From assembly GCF_002979915.1 (NCBI RefSeq), contig NZ_PCQA01000001.1, positions 496,001 through 560,000 of the forward strand: 64,000 nucleotides of DNA, in the 5' to 3' direction. Source of the stretch: Arthrobacter sp. MYb213 (lineage in GTDB: Bacteria; Actinomycetota; Actinomycetes; Actinomycetales; Micrococcaceae). The notes beneath the pieces were generated by a model. That model did not search any database, was not told the DNA's origin, and was given only the letters and a program-made list of their open reading frames with translations. A program made the translations under genes and the position numbers. This document shows, piece by piece, positions 9,365-17,756 of the stretch; position 1 is the first letter of the stretch; every line of letters starts with the position of its first letter.

Positions 9365-9590
9365 TTTTTCCGCCTTCCCCCTAGGTCACGAGCTGAAACC
9401 ATAAACTCAATCAAACACCACGCTTTAGACTACCTGAGTGAAAAAGAGTTTGCTAGCTAATCCATGATTCTATAAATCTTGCATACACAAGATGGGTTTA
9501 ACACAGATTGCCTGAGACACACTTCTGCACCTAGCCCTGAGCCTGCACAGGTCAGTACATCCGTTAGATACTTGAGTGAACGCCACATTA

Positions 9591-10580
9591 TCAAGCGCCC
9601 ATATTTCGGGGCAACGATCCAGATAACTGGCCATTCAAAACCTGTCCAAAAAGCGTGAATAATTCGGTGCCTGCTACCGCAGCTGCATTCGACACGTTGT
9701 CCAGGCTCAAGAACCCATGCACTAAGCCCGCATGGTCCAGTAATTGAACGTCTACTCCAAGCAGCTTCAGTTTCTTGGCCAACTCCGCGCCTTCATCATG
9801 AAGCGGATCATGTTCTGCAATCGCAATCAGTGTTGTGGGTAGCGATTTTAGGTCTACGTGGAGCGGGCTATATTTCCCTAACGTTTCCGGCTCCAGATCT
9901 TGAACCCATTGTTGGATGAACCACCGCATGTCTGCACTACTTAGACCCCAACCCTGGCCCTTGTTCCGTATGCTGGGGCTGCTCAACGTTAGGTCAGCAT
10001 TTGGGCAGGCAAGTAGCAGCGCGGATATGAAGCCCCCGGAAGAAATGTACTCATTCGCTGAGAGGATGGCAATGAGTCCTCCAGAGCTATCCCCGGCAAG
10101 AGCCACCGGCATGGGTGGCCGATTTATCTGCTCTTGCTCACGTGATGCCCAACGCAAAACATTAACCACGTCTTCAATTGCTGCAGGGGCAGGATGTTCG
10201 GGCGCCAGCCGAAAATCTACTGCCATAACGTTGACATCACCGTGTAGTGCTAATCGTCGACACGTTCGGTCGTGCGATTCGAGATCACCAAAAGCAAAGG
10301 CACCGCCATGAACGTAAACCACCAAGGGCCGTGGCTGCTCCCCTGCCTGGTAATACCGAACCGGAATTCCCTTTTGGCTCGGGATTTCAAGGTTCCGCAC
10401 GGAATACAGATCGGGACCTGGACCACGGGTACGAGGCGACCGTAAACTTTCCAAGTCTGGGGGTGTTGTAGTTTTGGGTGTCGAGCGCACCGTGGACAGC
10501 CATTGTTGAAGTCCCGCGTCTGCCACGCGGTCATCTCTGGTTGATGCCTCGGTCAATTGTTCTTCGCGATACTTTTCCAT
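9591..10580 (-). CDS. Alpha/beta hydrolase, hormone-sensitive-lipase family esterase
   Basis: 329 residues. HGGAF near 90 is the oxyanion motif of family IV esterases, GDSSGG near 165 holds the Ser nucleophile, EHDPLHDEG near 265 the Asp, and HAGLVHGFL near 290 the His, so the triad is complete. Such enzymes hydrolyse short acyl esters; the natural substrate is not evident. Monocistronic. About 225 bases without a gene lie upstream of the preceding DUF1648 gene. Confidence 0.88.
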   Translation of the reverse strand: MEKYREEQLTEASTRDDRVADAGLQQWLSTVRSTPKTTTPPDLESLRSPRTRGPGPDLYSVRNLEIPSQKGIPVRYYQAGEQPRPLVVYVHGGAFAFGDLESHDRTCRRLALHGDVNVMAVDFRLAPEHPAPAAIEDVVNVLRWASREQEQINRPPMPVALAGDSSGGLIAILSANEYISSGGFISALLLACPNADLTLSSPSIRNKGQGWGLSSADMRWFIQQWVQDLEPETLGKYSPLHVDLKSLPTTLIAIAEHDPLHDEGAELAKKLKLLGVDVQLLDHAGLVHGFLSLDNVSNAAAVAGTELFTLFGQVLNGQLSGSLPRNMGA

Positions 10581-10692
10581 AGGATCAAGTAGTTTACCTC
10601 TTGAGGAAAACGAAAAGCTTCACACGATTCATTTTTGACACTACGGTGTGCCAGAATCCAAATTAGAAGCATTCCTCTCACTTGGAGGCGTC

Positions 10693-11193
10693 GTGAATAG
10701 TGTCGGAGATACCAAAGGAAGTGCTCTCAACCGCATCTTTCGCGTGACCTTGTACCTGAAGGGACTCGACGGTTTACTCGAGCTAAAAGGCGGCGTGCTT
10801 TTGTTGCTGGTTCCACCGAACCAGATTGGCACCCTTGTCCGGATTCTCACCCAGCACGAACTGTCTGAAGATCCTCAAGACCTTGTAGCCAACGCTCTGA
10901 TTAACGCGGCTCACGGGTTGACGCTCTCCGCGTCCTTGTTTGGCGCTATCTACTTGCTTCTGCATGGGTTCGTGAAGGTTATTTTGGTTTGGGCAGTGCT
11001 TCGCGACTTCCTCTGGGCGTACCCATGGATGATGGCCTTCTTACTAATTTTTATTGGCTATCAGGTCTATCAGCTCGTCGTGAAATTTAGCCTAGGCATG
11101 GCGTTTCTAACAGTCTTTGACCTGATGATCCTCGGGTTGACTTGGTATGAGTACAGGATGCACAAATCTCGGAAGACAATGCGAGGGAAATAG
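10693..11193 (+). CDS. DUF2127 membrane protein
   Basis: 166 residues from the GTG at 10693, which has GGAGG four bases upstream; an in-frame GTG at 10648 would add 15 residues but lacks a site, and a TTGACA -35-like box at 10635 is better placed for the later start. The sequence LYLKGLDGLLELKGGVLLL opens the DUF2127 module, which has four membrane helices. Function unknown. Confidence 0.75.
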   Translation: MNSVGDTKGSALNRIFRVTLYLKGLDGLLELKGGVLLLLVPPNQIGTLVRILTQHELSEDPQDLVANALINAAHGLTLSASLFGAIYLLLHGFVKVILVWAVLRDFLWAYPWMMAFLLIFIGYQVYQLVVKFSLGMAFLTVFDLMILGLTWYEYRMHKSRKTMRGK

Positions 11194-11280
11194 ACATCCG
11201 AGCCATGGATCAGCTGGAATCAAAAGCTTCTCCCTGATCGAGCATCGTCAGGAATTTCAGAAGTCCGAATAATCCGTTGA

Positions 11281-11326
11281 AACGTTGATGGCCACAATCT
11301 CGTTCGAGGTTGTGGCCATCAACGTT
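11281..11326. terminator. Bidirectional terminator after DUF2127 gene and nanE
   Basis: 17-base perfect arms (AACGTTGATGGCCACAA and its complement) around an inner CTCG-TT-CGAG stem, followed on the plus side by GGTTTTGG. It lies between two convergent genes. Confidence 0.7.
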
Positions 11327-11334
11327 GGTTTTGG

Positions 11335-12021
11335 TCAGCCGCGCATTGCCGCATCAAACCAGCCGGTAATAGTGGCTGGATGAGTAATCGCGGTGCCCAC
11401 AACCACAGAGAACGCTCCTGCGTCCAAGGCCGCACGCGCTTGGGCTGGCGAATGTATCCTGCCTTCTGCGACTAACGGTTTACCAAGTTTGGCGTCCGCG
11501 ATTGAGGCAATGAGTTCCAAATCGGGCCCGACGGTTTTGTTCCGTTCTCCCGTATAGCCAGCCAAGGTAGTACCAATCAGATCCGCACCAGCTTCGGCTG
11601 CTGCCAGCGCATCATCAAGAGATCCGCAGTCTGCCATAACCAAGGCACCAGTTTGTTCATGCACCGCAGAGATGGTCTGGAGAAGAGTCTTGCCGTCCGG
11701 ACGTTCACGGCGGGTGCCGTCCAATGCGACGATATGTGCGCCGGCCTGTGCCACCGCCAAGGCGTGATGAATTGTTGGGGTGATAAATACCCCCTCATGT
11801 CCATCCTTGAACAGACCAATCACCGGCACTTCTACGGCGCAACGGGTGAACTGAATGTCGGCTAAGCCTTGCACACGTATGGCCGCAGCACCGCCGATGA
11901 CCGCTGAGGCGGCGACCTGCGCCATTGTCTGCGGGTGACGCATCGGCTCACCTGGATATGCCTGCGCCGAAACGATGAGTCGTCCACGCAGACTTTCTAG
12001 TTGTGCATCGCTCAGCAACAT
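11335..12021 (-). CDS. nanE: N-acetylmannosamine-6-phosphate 2-epimerase
   Basis: 228 residues, the normal NanE length, a TIM barrel. Recognisable family segments are RLIVSAQAYPGEPM at the N-terminus, GLFKDGHEGVFITPT near 70, ADCGSLDDALAA near 135 and LVAEGRIHSPAQA near 185. It converts ManNAc-6-phosphate to GlcNAc-6-phosphate, the third intracellular step of sialic-acid breakdown. The ATG is two bases after the nanK stop and has AAGGA upstream. Last gene of the operon, followed by the terminator at 11281-11326. Confidence 0.93.
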   Translation of the reverse strand: MLLSDAQLESLRGRLIVSAQAYPGEPMRHPQTMAQVAASAVIGGAAAIRVQGLADIQFTRCAVEVPVIGLFKDGHEGVFITPTIHHALAVAQAGAHIVALDGTRRERPDGKTLLQTISAVHEQTGALVMADCGSLDDALAAAEAGADLIGTTLAGYTGERNKTVGPDLELIASIADAKLGKPLVAEGRIHSPAQARAALDAGAFSVVVGTAITHPATITGWFDAAMRG

Positions 12022-12023
12022 GT

Positions 12024-12962
12024 TTATTCCTTTTCCTTGGACGACCAGAACAAACTGGCAGCCCCATAAAACGCAGCTTCATTACCGAGTTCCGCAGCGA
12101 CAATTTTGGTCTTGGCTACAGGTCCGATTACTGATTCGGCAAACCCTTGACGTAAAGAATCCCACCAGATTTCCCCGGCACCTGACATGCCTCCGGAAAC
12201 AATAATGAGTTCGGGATCCAGAACGTTGGCGAGGGAAGCGATGGCTCGCCCGGCAGCTTGCGCGCCGGTAACTAGAGCCTGGATTGCCAGTTGGTCACCG
12301 GCCAGAGCTAACGCGGTGACAGCCTTGGTGTCATTAACCCGCGTGTCTCCGCCTAGACGTAGGTAGTGACGATGAATGGCCGTTCCCGAGGCGATCGCTT
12401 CGACATGTCCGGTTTGGCCACAGGAGCAGGGTAGCCCAGCGGCATGGATGGAATCGATATGTCCCACGTGGCCGGCAACGTGATGTGCACCAGTCAACAA
12501 TTTTCCGTGGACTAGGTGTGCTCCCCCGATGCCCGTTCCTACGGCAAAGAGTAATACCTCTTTAGCCTCGCGACCGGCTCCGTACAAGGCTTCGCCTAGT
12601 CCATGTGCATGCACGTCATTAACCGCACGGACCCCTAGCGAGGTTCGCGCCAATAATTCTGCACGCAGATCGGTTCCGGCCCACCCAGCGATTGTGTCGG
12701 TGGCTGAGCTGACTTTCACGTTTACCGGGTCAATGACTCCAGCGACTCCCAGTCCCAAACCAGAGATTGCTTCGCTGGTTCGTGCCCGTAGTTGTTCAAC
12801 CACGCCGGCCATCGCATCAAGCACCGCAGGCGCACCCTCGCTGGCGGGGGTGCGTACCTGCGTGCTGGCAATGATCTGCCGATGCGCATCAAAAAGGGCG
12901 CCGGCAATCTTAGTGCCTCCGACATCCAGCGCGATGACAGCGCCCGAGTGCGCAACGACCAT
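12024..12962 (-). CDS. nanK: ROK-family N-acetylmannosamine kinase
   Basis: 312 residues. N-terminal phosphate motif DVGGTKIAGALF at ~14-25, then GTGIGGAHLVHGKL near 145 and GHVGHIDS near 165. The ROK zinc motif reads CSCGQTGH, with His where the usual CxCGxxGC has its third Cys. ROK kinases phosphorylate sugars with ATP; the position between nanE and nanA makes ManNAc the likely substrate. Two-base gaps to both neighbours show one transcript. Confidence 0.87.
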   Translation of the reverse strand: MVVAHSGAVIALDVGGTKIAGALFDAHRQIIASTQVRTPASEGAPAVLDAMAGVVEQLRARTSEAISGLGLGVAGVIDPVNVKVSSATDTIAGWAGTDLRAELLARTSLGVRAVNDVHAHGLGEALYGAGREAKEVLLFAVGTGIGGAHLVHGKLLTGAHHVAGHVGHIDSIHAAGLPCSCGQTGHVEAIASGTAIHRHYLRLGGDTRVNDTKAVTALALAGDQLAIQALVTGAQAAGRAIASLANVLDPELIIVSGGMSGAGEIWWDSLRQGFAESVIGPVAKTKIVAAELGNEAAFYGAASLFWSSKEKE

Positions 12963-12964
12963 GT

Positions 12965-13912
12965 TTAGCTGGCCACCCGGGTCTGCAGTCCGGCATTCTC
13001 CAGGATGGCGCGGATTGCTGCTGATTCGCTATCGTTCAGCGCTTCCATGGGAATACTCATCGCATTAGAACTGATGACACCAAGTTCCACTAGTGCGGTC
13101 TTGAATGCGCCAAGTCCCGCCGCGCCACCTGAAACACGGGAGGAATCTGGGGTGTACACAATGTTGAATAGGGAGGCCAAACGGTCTTGTTCTGCGGCCG
13201 CTCCAGCCCAGTCACCGGCGACAGCCAGATCGAATAGACGGCGGTATCCGGCCGGATCAACGTTGCCTAGACCTGGAACCACACCGTGTGCGCCGCCAAG
13301 CAGTGCGCCATCAACAACCACTTCGTGGCCGGTGAAGACCGAGAAACCTTCAACGTCTTTAGTCGCAAGCAAGAGCTGACGGAAGGACACATCATCACCC
13401 GAGGAGTCCTTCACTCCGGCAATGATTCCATCTTTGGCTAGGCGGACCGCCACGTCTAGTGGAAGCTTGTGGTGGGTGCGTACCGGCACATCATAAGCGA
13501 AAAGGTCCACGCCCAGCGCCTTCTTGATTTCGCGGAAGTGCGTCTCGATTTCCGCCGCGTTGCTCAATGCGTAGAACGGGGTGGTCACTACTAGAGCGTC
13601 GGCGCCTAGGGCAATGAGCTTTGCGCCTTCTTCGATGGTGCGCACGGTAGTCTGCTCGCTGGCACCAGCCAAAACTGGAACACGGCCGGCGTTCACTGCC
13701 ACAATCTCGCGGGCTACCTGCTCGCGCTCGGCATTAGATAGGTAAGGCACTTCGCCCGATGAACCAAGGATAAATAGCCCGGAGACTCCGCCGGAGATCA
13801 AGTGCTCAACGACCTGGTGTAGCGAGGCGATATCGATGGATCCGTCGCTGGCGCGCGGGGTGACAACCGGTGGGATAACGCCGGTGTATTTAGGATTATT
13901 GCCAAAAGCCAC
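12965..13912 (-). CDS. nanA: N-acetylneuraminate lyase (DHDPS-family aldolase)
   Basis: 315 residues. The class I aldolase fold is marked by GSSGEVPYLSNAER near 50, YDVPVRTH near 140 and the Schiff-base lysine in GVKDSSGD near 168. The YDVP box differs from the YNIP of well-studied NanA, so sequence alone would also allow DapA or a keto-acid aldolase; the neighbours nanK and nanE decide for sialate cleavage to ManNAc and pyruvate. It is separated from the ABC genes by only 26 bases. Confidence 0.82.
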   Translation of the reverse strand: MAFGNNPKYTGVIPPVVTPRASDGSIDIASLHQVVEHLISGGVSGLFILGSSGEVPYLSNAEREQVAREIVAVNAGRVPVLAGASEQTTVRTIEEGAKLIALGADALVVTTPFYALSNAAEIETHFREIKKALGVDLFAYDVPVRTHHKLPLDVAVRLAKDGIIAGVKDSSGDDVSFRQLLLATKDVEGFSVFTGHEVVVDGALLGGAHGVVPGLGNVDPAGYRRLFDLAVAGDWAGAAAEQDRLASLFNIVYTPDSSRVSGGAAGLGAFKTALVELGVISSNAMSIPMEALNDSESAAIRAILENAGLQTRVAS

Positions 13913-13938
13913 GAGAAAATTCCTTCATAATTGTTGGT

Positions 13939-14730
13939 TTAGAGCTGGAGCAGCGAGGGTGCTGCGCCCAGTAGTGTACGGGTGTAGTCATTGGTCGGTG
14001 CATCAAAAACTTGCGCCGCGTTGCCCTCTTCGACCAGCTGGCCGGAGTTCATCACGCAGATCCGGTCCGAGACATAACGCACTGTCTGAATATCGTGGGA
14101 GATAAAGACCATGCCGAGGTTCAGCTGATCTTTCAGGTCGGTCAGCAGGTTCAGCACCTGGGCGCGGACCGAGACGTCCAACGCACTCGTTGGTTCGTCC
14201 GCGATGATCACCTCCGGTTCCAGGGCTAACGCACGGGCGATTGCCACGCGTTGGCGCTGTCCGCCGGAAACCTGGTTGGGTAGTGCGGTAGCTGCAGAGG
14301 CTGGCAAACCGACCACTGAAAGCAGTTCCAGTGCGCGGCTGCGCCGTGAGCTGGCATTACCAATACCGTGTACCCGTAAGGGGTCGGTGAGCGTGTCCAT
14401 AATGCTCATCCGCGGGTTCAGCGCAGTGGCTGGATCCTGGAAGACAACGCCCACGGCCCGACCAAATTCTTTACGGCCGGCCGCATTTCGCTTGTTGACC
14501 GGCTTGCCAGCAAAAAGCACCTGACCGCTGGTTGGTTCTTGCAAACCCACCAGCACCGAGGCGAGAGTCGACTTTCCACAGCCAGATTCGCCCACAATGC
14601 CCACGGTCTCACCGCGCGATACCGAGAAGTTAACCCCATTGACCGCTTTGATCAGGCGTGGGGAGAAGAGCTTGCCGCCACGAATCTTGTGGTGCACGTG
14701 AATATCTTGCAGTTCAATGATCGGTGTCAT
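13939..14730 (-). CDS. ABC transporter ATPase, oligopeptide type (DppF-like; sialate importer)
   Basis: 263 residues. Walker A GESGCGKS near 48, signature VSGGQRQR near 150, Walker B VIIADEP near 172, switch His in FISHD near 207. DppF/OppF-type subunit. Its ATG overlaps the stop of the fused permease-ATPase (ATGA at 14727-14730), so the two ATPase domains of the importer should be made in equal amounts. In the context of nanA/K/E the likely cargo is sialic acid, as for SatABCD-type and the corynebacterial sialate ABC importers; peptide transport remains possible. Confidence 0.9.
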   Translation of the reverse strand: MTPIIELQDIHVHHKIRGGKLFSPRLIKAVNGVNFSVSRGETVGIVGESGCGKSTLASVLVGLQEPTSGQVLFAGKPVNKRNAAGRKEFGRAVGVVFQDPATALNPRMSIMDTLTDPLRVHGIGNASSRRSRALELLSVVGLPASAATALPNQVSGGQRQRVAIARALALEPEVIIADEPTSALDVSVRAQVLNLLTDLKDQLNLGMVFISHDIQTVRYVSDRICVMNSGQLVEEGNAAQVFDAPTNDYTRTLLGAAPSLLQL

Positions 14731-16715
14731 AGCTTGACTCCTTCGTGGCTGGCCCAGTGGTGCTCGGTGTTTTCGGCCACCGCAACAAACTGCGTCGCTT
14801 GGGTTGGATCCGCGTCCAGCCGCTGGCTGCGTTCAGCGAAGCGATCTCCGCTGACAAAGTCATACGGGCTAGGCACGGTGCCAGGAATCTGGTGCAGGCG
14901 ATCGGCCTGCGATTCGATGGAAAGCACCGCTCCGAGTAATCCGCGCGTGTATTCGTGATGCGGGTTTGCCAGTACCGAACGGATTGGCCCTGATTCAACC
15001 ACTTGTCCGGCGTACATGACGGTGACTCGGTGTGCCAGTGAGGCGACCAAGGCCAGATCATGGCTGACGAAAACCATGGCAAAGCCGAGCTGTTCACGCA
15101 GTTCATTGAGCAGTTCAACAACCTGCTTTTGCACGGTGACATCTAGCGCCGTGGTCGGTTCATCACAAACCACCAGCTTCGGACGACGCGAGAGCGCCAT
15201 TGCGATCAGCACACGTTGGCGCTGTCCGCCGGAGAGCTCGTGCGGGTATGAACGCATGGTGCGCGCCGCATCCAGCTTGACCAGGGTGAGTAGTTCTTCC
15301 GGTGTCTTGCGTCCACCGCGGCGGGTTAGTTGACGCAGCTGTTCGCCGATGAGCATCGAAGGATTTAATGAAGACAGCGCGTCTTGGTAGACCATGGCAA
15401 TTTGTTCGCCGCGCAAACCCTTATAGACCTTGTCATCTCCGGCTAACGTGCCACCCTCAGCGGTTGCCGGCAGCAGTTCTTTGCCCTCGAAAGTGATGGA
15501 ACCGGAAAGTTCCGCGCTTGGACCGAGTAGGCCCATGATTGCCAGCGAAGTAATCGACTTGCCGCAACCGGACTCCCCCACCAGGGCCATGGTCTCGCCT
15601 TCGCGTACGGTGAAGGACACGTTTTGCACGATGTCCGTCTGCCCATATCGATCGGGGAAACGGATCGAGAGGTTCTTGACCTCCAAGATGGTGCGAGCTT
15701 GGGAATCTTCGAGCACTAATCGGTCGGTGCGTTTAGCTTCGGTGTCTGCCAGTAGGTTCAATTCGCGGCGCAAACGCTCGTGTGCGTGCTCGTCTACTGC
15801 CTGCTTGGCCACCGCTGCTTGCTCTTCACTCTTGGCACGCTTTTTGCCGCCGCCCCTGACGTTGACCAGTGCATCGGTCATGCCTTCGGCGAGGATGTTC
15901 AGTGCCAACACGGTCAGCAAGATTGTGAGACCGGCGAAGGTGGTGGCCCACCACGCGCCGTTGAGTACGAGGGTGCGTCCGTAAGAGATCACGTTGCCCC
16001 AGCTTGGTGCGGGATCTTGAATACCTGCGCCAAGGAAGGAGAGTGATGCTTCCAAGATAATCGCGTCGGCAACCATTACGGTGGCGAAAACCAGGACCGG
16101 GGCGGCGCAGTTTCGTAGCACGTGGGTACCGAGGATGAAGAAGCGTCCGGCTCCGATCACGCGTTCGGCACGCACGTAGTCCTCGCCCCATTGGGCCAGC
16201 ACGTTGGCGCGCACCACTCGAGCGATCTGCGGGGTGTAGATAATCGCAATCGACAAGATGATCACCGGCAAGGTGTTGCCCAGAGAGGCGAGCAGCGCGG
16301 CCGCCAAGGCGATACCAGGAAAAGCCATCAGCATGTCCATAATGCGCATAATCGTCTCGTTGGCCCACTTGGAGCTGGTGGCTGCGAGAGCGCCCAGCAG
16401 TCCGCCAAGGACTAACGCCAGCGCGACGGATCCAAGACCCACTAACAGCGAGGCTTGGGCACCGTGAAGTAGCCGAGAGAAAATGTCGCGGCCCAGCCGG
16501 TCGGTGCCAAAGAGGTGTTCGGCACCGGGAGCTTGGGCAGGAATACCGGTGGCCAGCGGGTCATGCGGGGAAATGAGCGGTGCTAGCACCGCCATCACAC
16601 CGATGATCACTAGAAAGACCAGGGCAATTTTGGAGCCGAGGTTCAGCGAGCGGAAACGTGTGCCTCCGGTGCTGAGTCGTTGCACCAGATTGTTGCGTGG
16701 GGCCATGATGGTCAT
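14727..16715 (-). CDS. Fused ABC permease-ATPase (DppC-DppD type)
   Basis: 662 residues. Residues 1-~290 are a DppC-like permease with about six helices and LFGTDRLGRDIFSRL at 68-82; a charged linker (~290-340) leads to a DppD-like ATPase with Walker A GESGCGKS at 380-387, signature LSGGQRQR near 500 and Walker B LVVCDEPTT near 517. In most bacteria these are two genes. The start ATG follows the upstream permease stop by two bases. The complete importer is therefore DppB + (C-D fusion) + F + receptor. Confidence 0.92.
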   Translation of the reverse strand: MTIMAPRNNLVQRLSTGGTRFRSLNLGSKIALVFLVIIGVMAVLAPLISPHDPLATGIPAQAPGAEHLFGTDRLGRDIFSRLLHGAQASLLVGLGSVALALVLGGLLGALAATSSKWANETIMRIMDMLMAFPGIALAAALLASLGNTLPVIILSIAIIYTPQIARVVRANVLAQWGEDYVRAERVIGAGRFFILGTHVLRNCAAPVLVFATVMVADAIILEASLSFLGAGIQDPAPSWGNVISYGRTLVLNGAWWATTFAGLTILLTVLALNILAEGMTDALVNVRGGGKKRAKSEEQAAVAKQAVDEHAHERLRRELNLLADTEAKRTDRLVLEDSQARTILEVKNLSIRFPDRYGQTDIVQNVSFTVREGETMALVGESGCGKSITSLAIMGLLGPSAELSGSITFEGKELLPATAEGGTLAGDDKVYKGLRGEQIAMVYQDALSSLNPSMLIGEQLRQLTRRGGRKTPEELLTLVKLDAARTMRSYPHELSGGQRQRVLIAMALSRRPKLVVCDEPTTALDVTVQKQVVELLNELREQLGFAMVFVSHDLALVASLAHRVTVMYAGQVVESGPIRSVLANPHHEYTRGLLGAVLSIESQADRLHQIPGTVPSPYDFVSGDRFAERSQRLDADPTQATQFVAVAENTEHHWASHEGVKL

Positions 16716-16717
16716 CG

Positions 16718-17674
16718 CTACACCGTCCTAATACGTGGGTTGATCAGCAGGTACAACAGGTCCACTGCGATATTCACCAAGACAAAGGTGATCGCGATGG
16801 TCAGCACTACGCCCTGGACCAGATTGGTGTCGTGGTTGGTGATGCCGTTCATGATTAGTTGGCCCATCCCCGGCAGGGAGAAGATCATTTCAATGACCAC
16901 GGCGCCGCCGAGCAGGTAACCGATGCGTAGACCCAGCACGGTGACCGGGGTGACGAGCGCGTTACGTAGTACGTTGCGACTAACGACCTCGTTGCGTGGC
17001 ACGCCGTTACCAATGGCGGTGCGCACATAATCGCGGTCCAGTTCTTCAACCATCGAGGTACGAACCACTCGGGTGAGGCCGGCAGAGACCGGGATGGCCA
17101 AGGCCAGAGCAGGTAAGGCCATATGGGTCAGCCACGGGACAAAACCGCTGCCCGGTGCTGCTGCACCGCCGGAGGGGAAGAGCGGGTTGGCGCCTAGTGC
17201 AAACCACTGGATCAGCAAGATGCCCAACCAGAAGGATGGGGTTGCGATGGCTGCGATGGACAGAATGCGAACCGCTTGGTCTGGCCAGCGATCACGGTAG
17301 AGGGCACCGAGTACGCCGAAAACTAGCGAGATGACGACGGCAATAATCACGCCTAAGAAGGTCAACTGCAAGGTCAGCGGGAAAGCGCCCTGAATCATGG
17401 TGCTCACCGACTGGGCCGGCGGGGTGGTATAGCCGAAGTCGAGGCGGATCAGGCGGGCGAGGAAAGCAAAGTATTGGATGAAGATCGGATCGTTGAGCCC
17501 GCGTTCTTCACGGTAGGCTTCCTTGGCGTCCTGTGAGGCGCCTTCACCGAGGGCACTGGTTGCTTCGTCGCCCGGGGCGAGCTTCAAGATGATGAATACC
17601 AGCAGCGAAATGCCCAGAATCATCACGGGCAGCGCGGCTAAGCGCCGCAGCAGCAGGTTAAGAAAATTTCCCAC
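16718..17674 (-). CDS. ABC transporter permease (DppB-like)
   Basis: 318 residues from the GTG at 17674, which has GGAG seven bases upstream; an in-frame TTG at 17710 has no such site. About six membrane helices; the family EAA-type loop is seen as GNGVPRNEVVSRNVLRNAL, and the typical FGYTTPPAQSV lies before the helix bundle. Forms the channel with the permease half of the fusion protein. Confidence 0.9.
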   Translation of the reverse strand: MGNFLNLLLRRLAALPVMILGISLLVFIILKLAPGDEATSALGEGASQDAKEAYREERGLNDPIFIQYFAFLARLIRLDFGYTTPPAQSVSTMIQGAFPLTLQLTFLGVIIAVVISLVFGVLGALYRDRWPDQAVRILSIAAIATPSFWLGILLIQWFALGANPLFPSGGAAAPGSGFVPWLTHMALPALALAIPVSAGLTRVVRTSMVEELDRDYVRTAIGNGVPRNEVVSRNVLRNALVTPVTVLGLRIGYLLGGAVVIEMIFSLPGMGQLIMNGITNHDTNLVQGVVLTIAITFVLVNIAVDLLYLLINPRIRTV

Positions 17675-17717
17675 GCAATTACTCCGTTGGGTTGGGAAGC
17701 GAATGGTCAACTGGTTT

Positions 17718-17747
17718 GGTTGGCCGCACCTGGTGGTACGGCCAACC
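17718..17747 (-). promoter_or_regulatory. Intra-operon hairpin between receptor and permease genes
   Basis: GGTTGGCCG - 12-base loop - CGGCCAACC, a perfect 9-base stem in the 82-base gap after the substrate-binding protein gene, without a clear U tract on the minus strand. Such hairpins often stabilise or partly terminate the message so that receptor exceeds permease; that role is inferred. Confidence 0.5.
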
Positions 17748-17756
17748 GAAAGCAGG

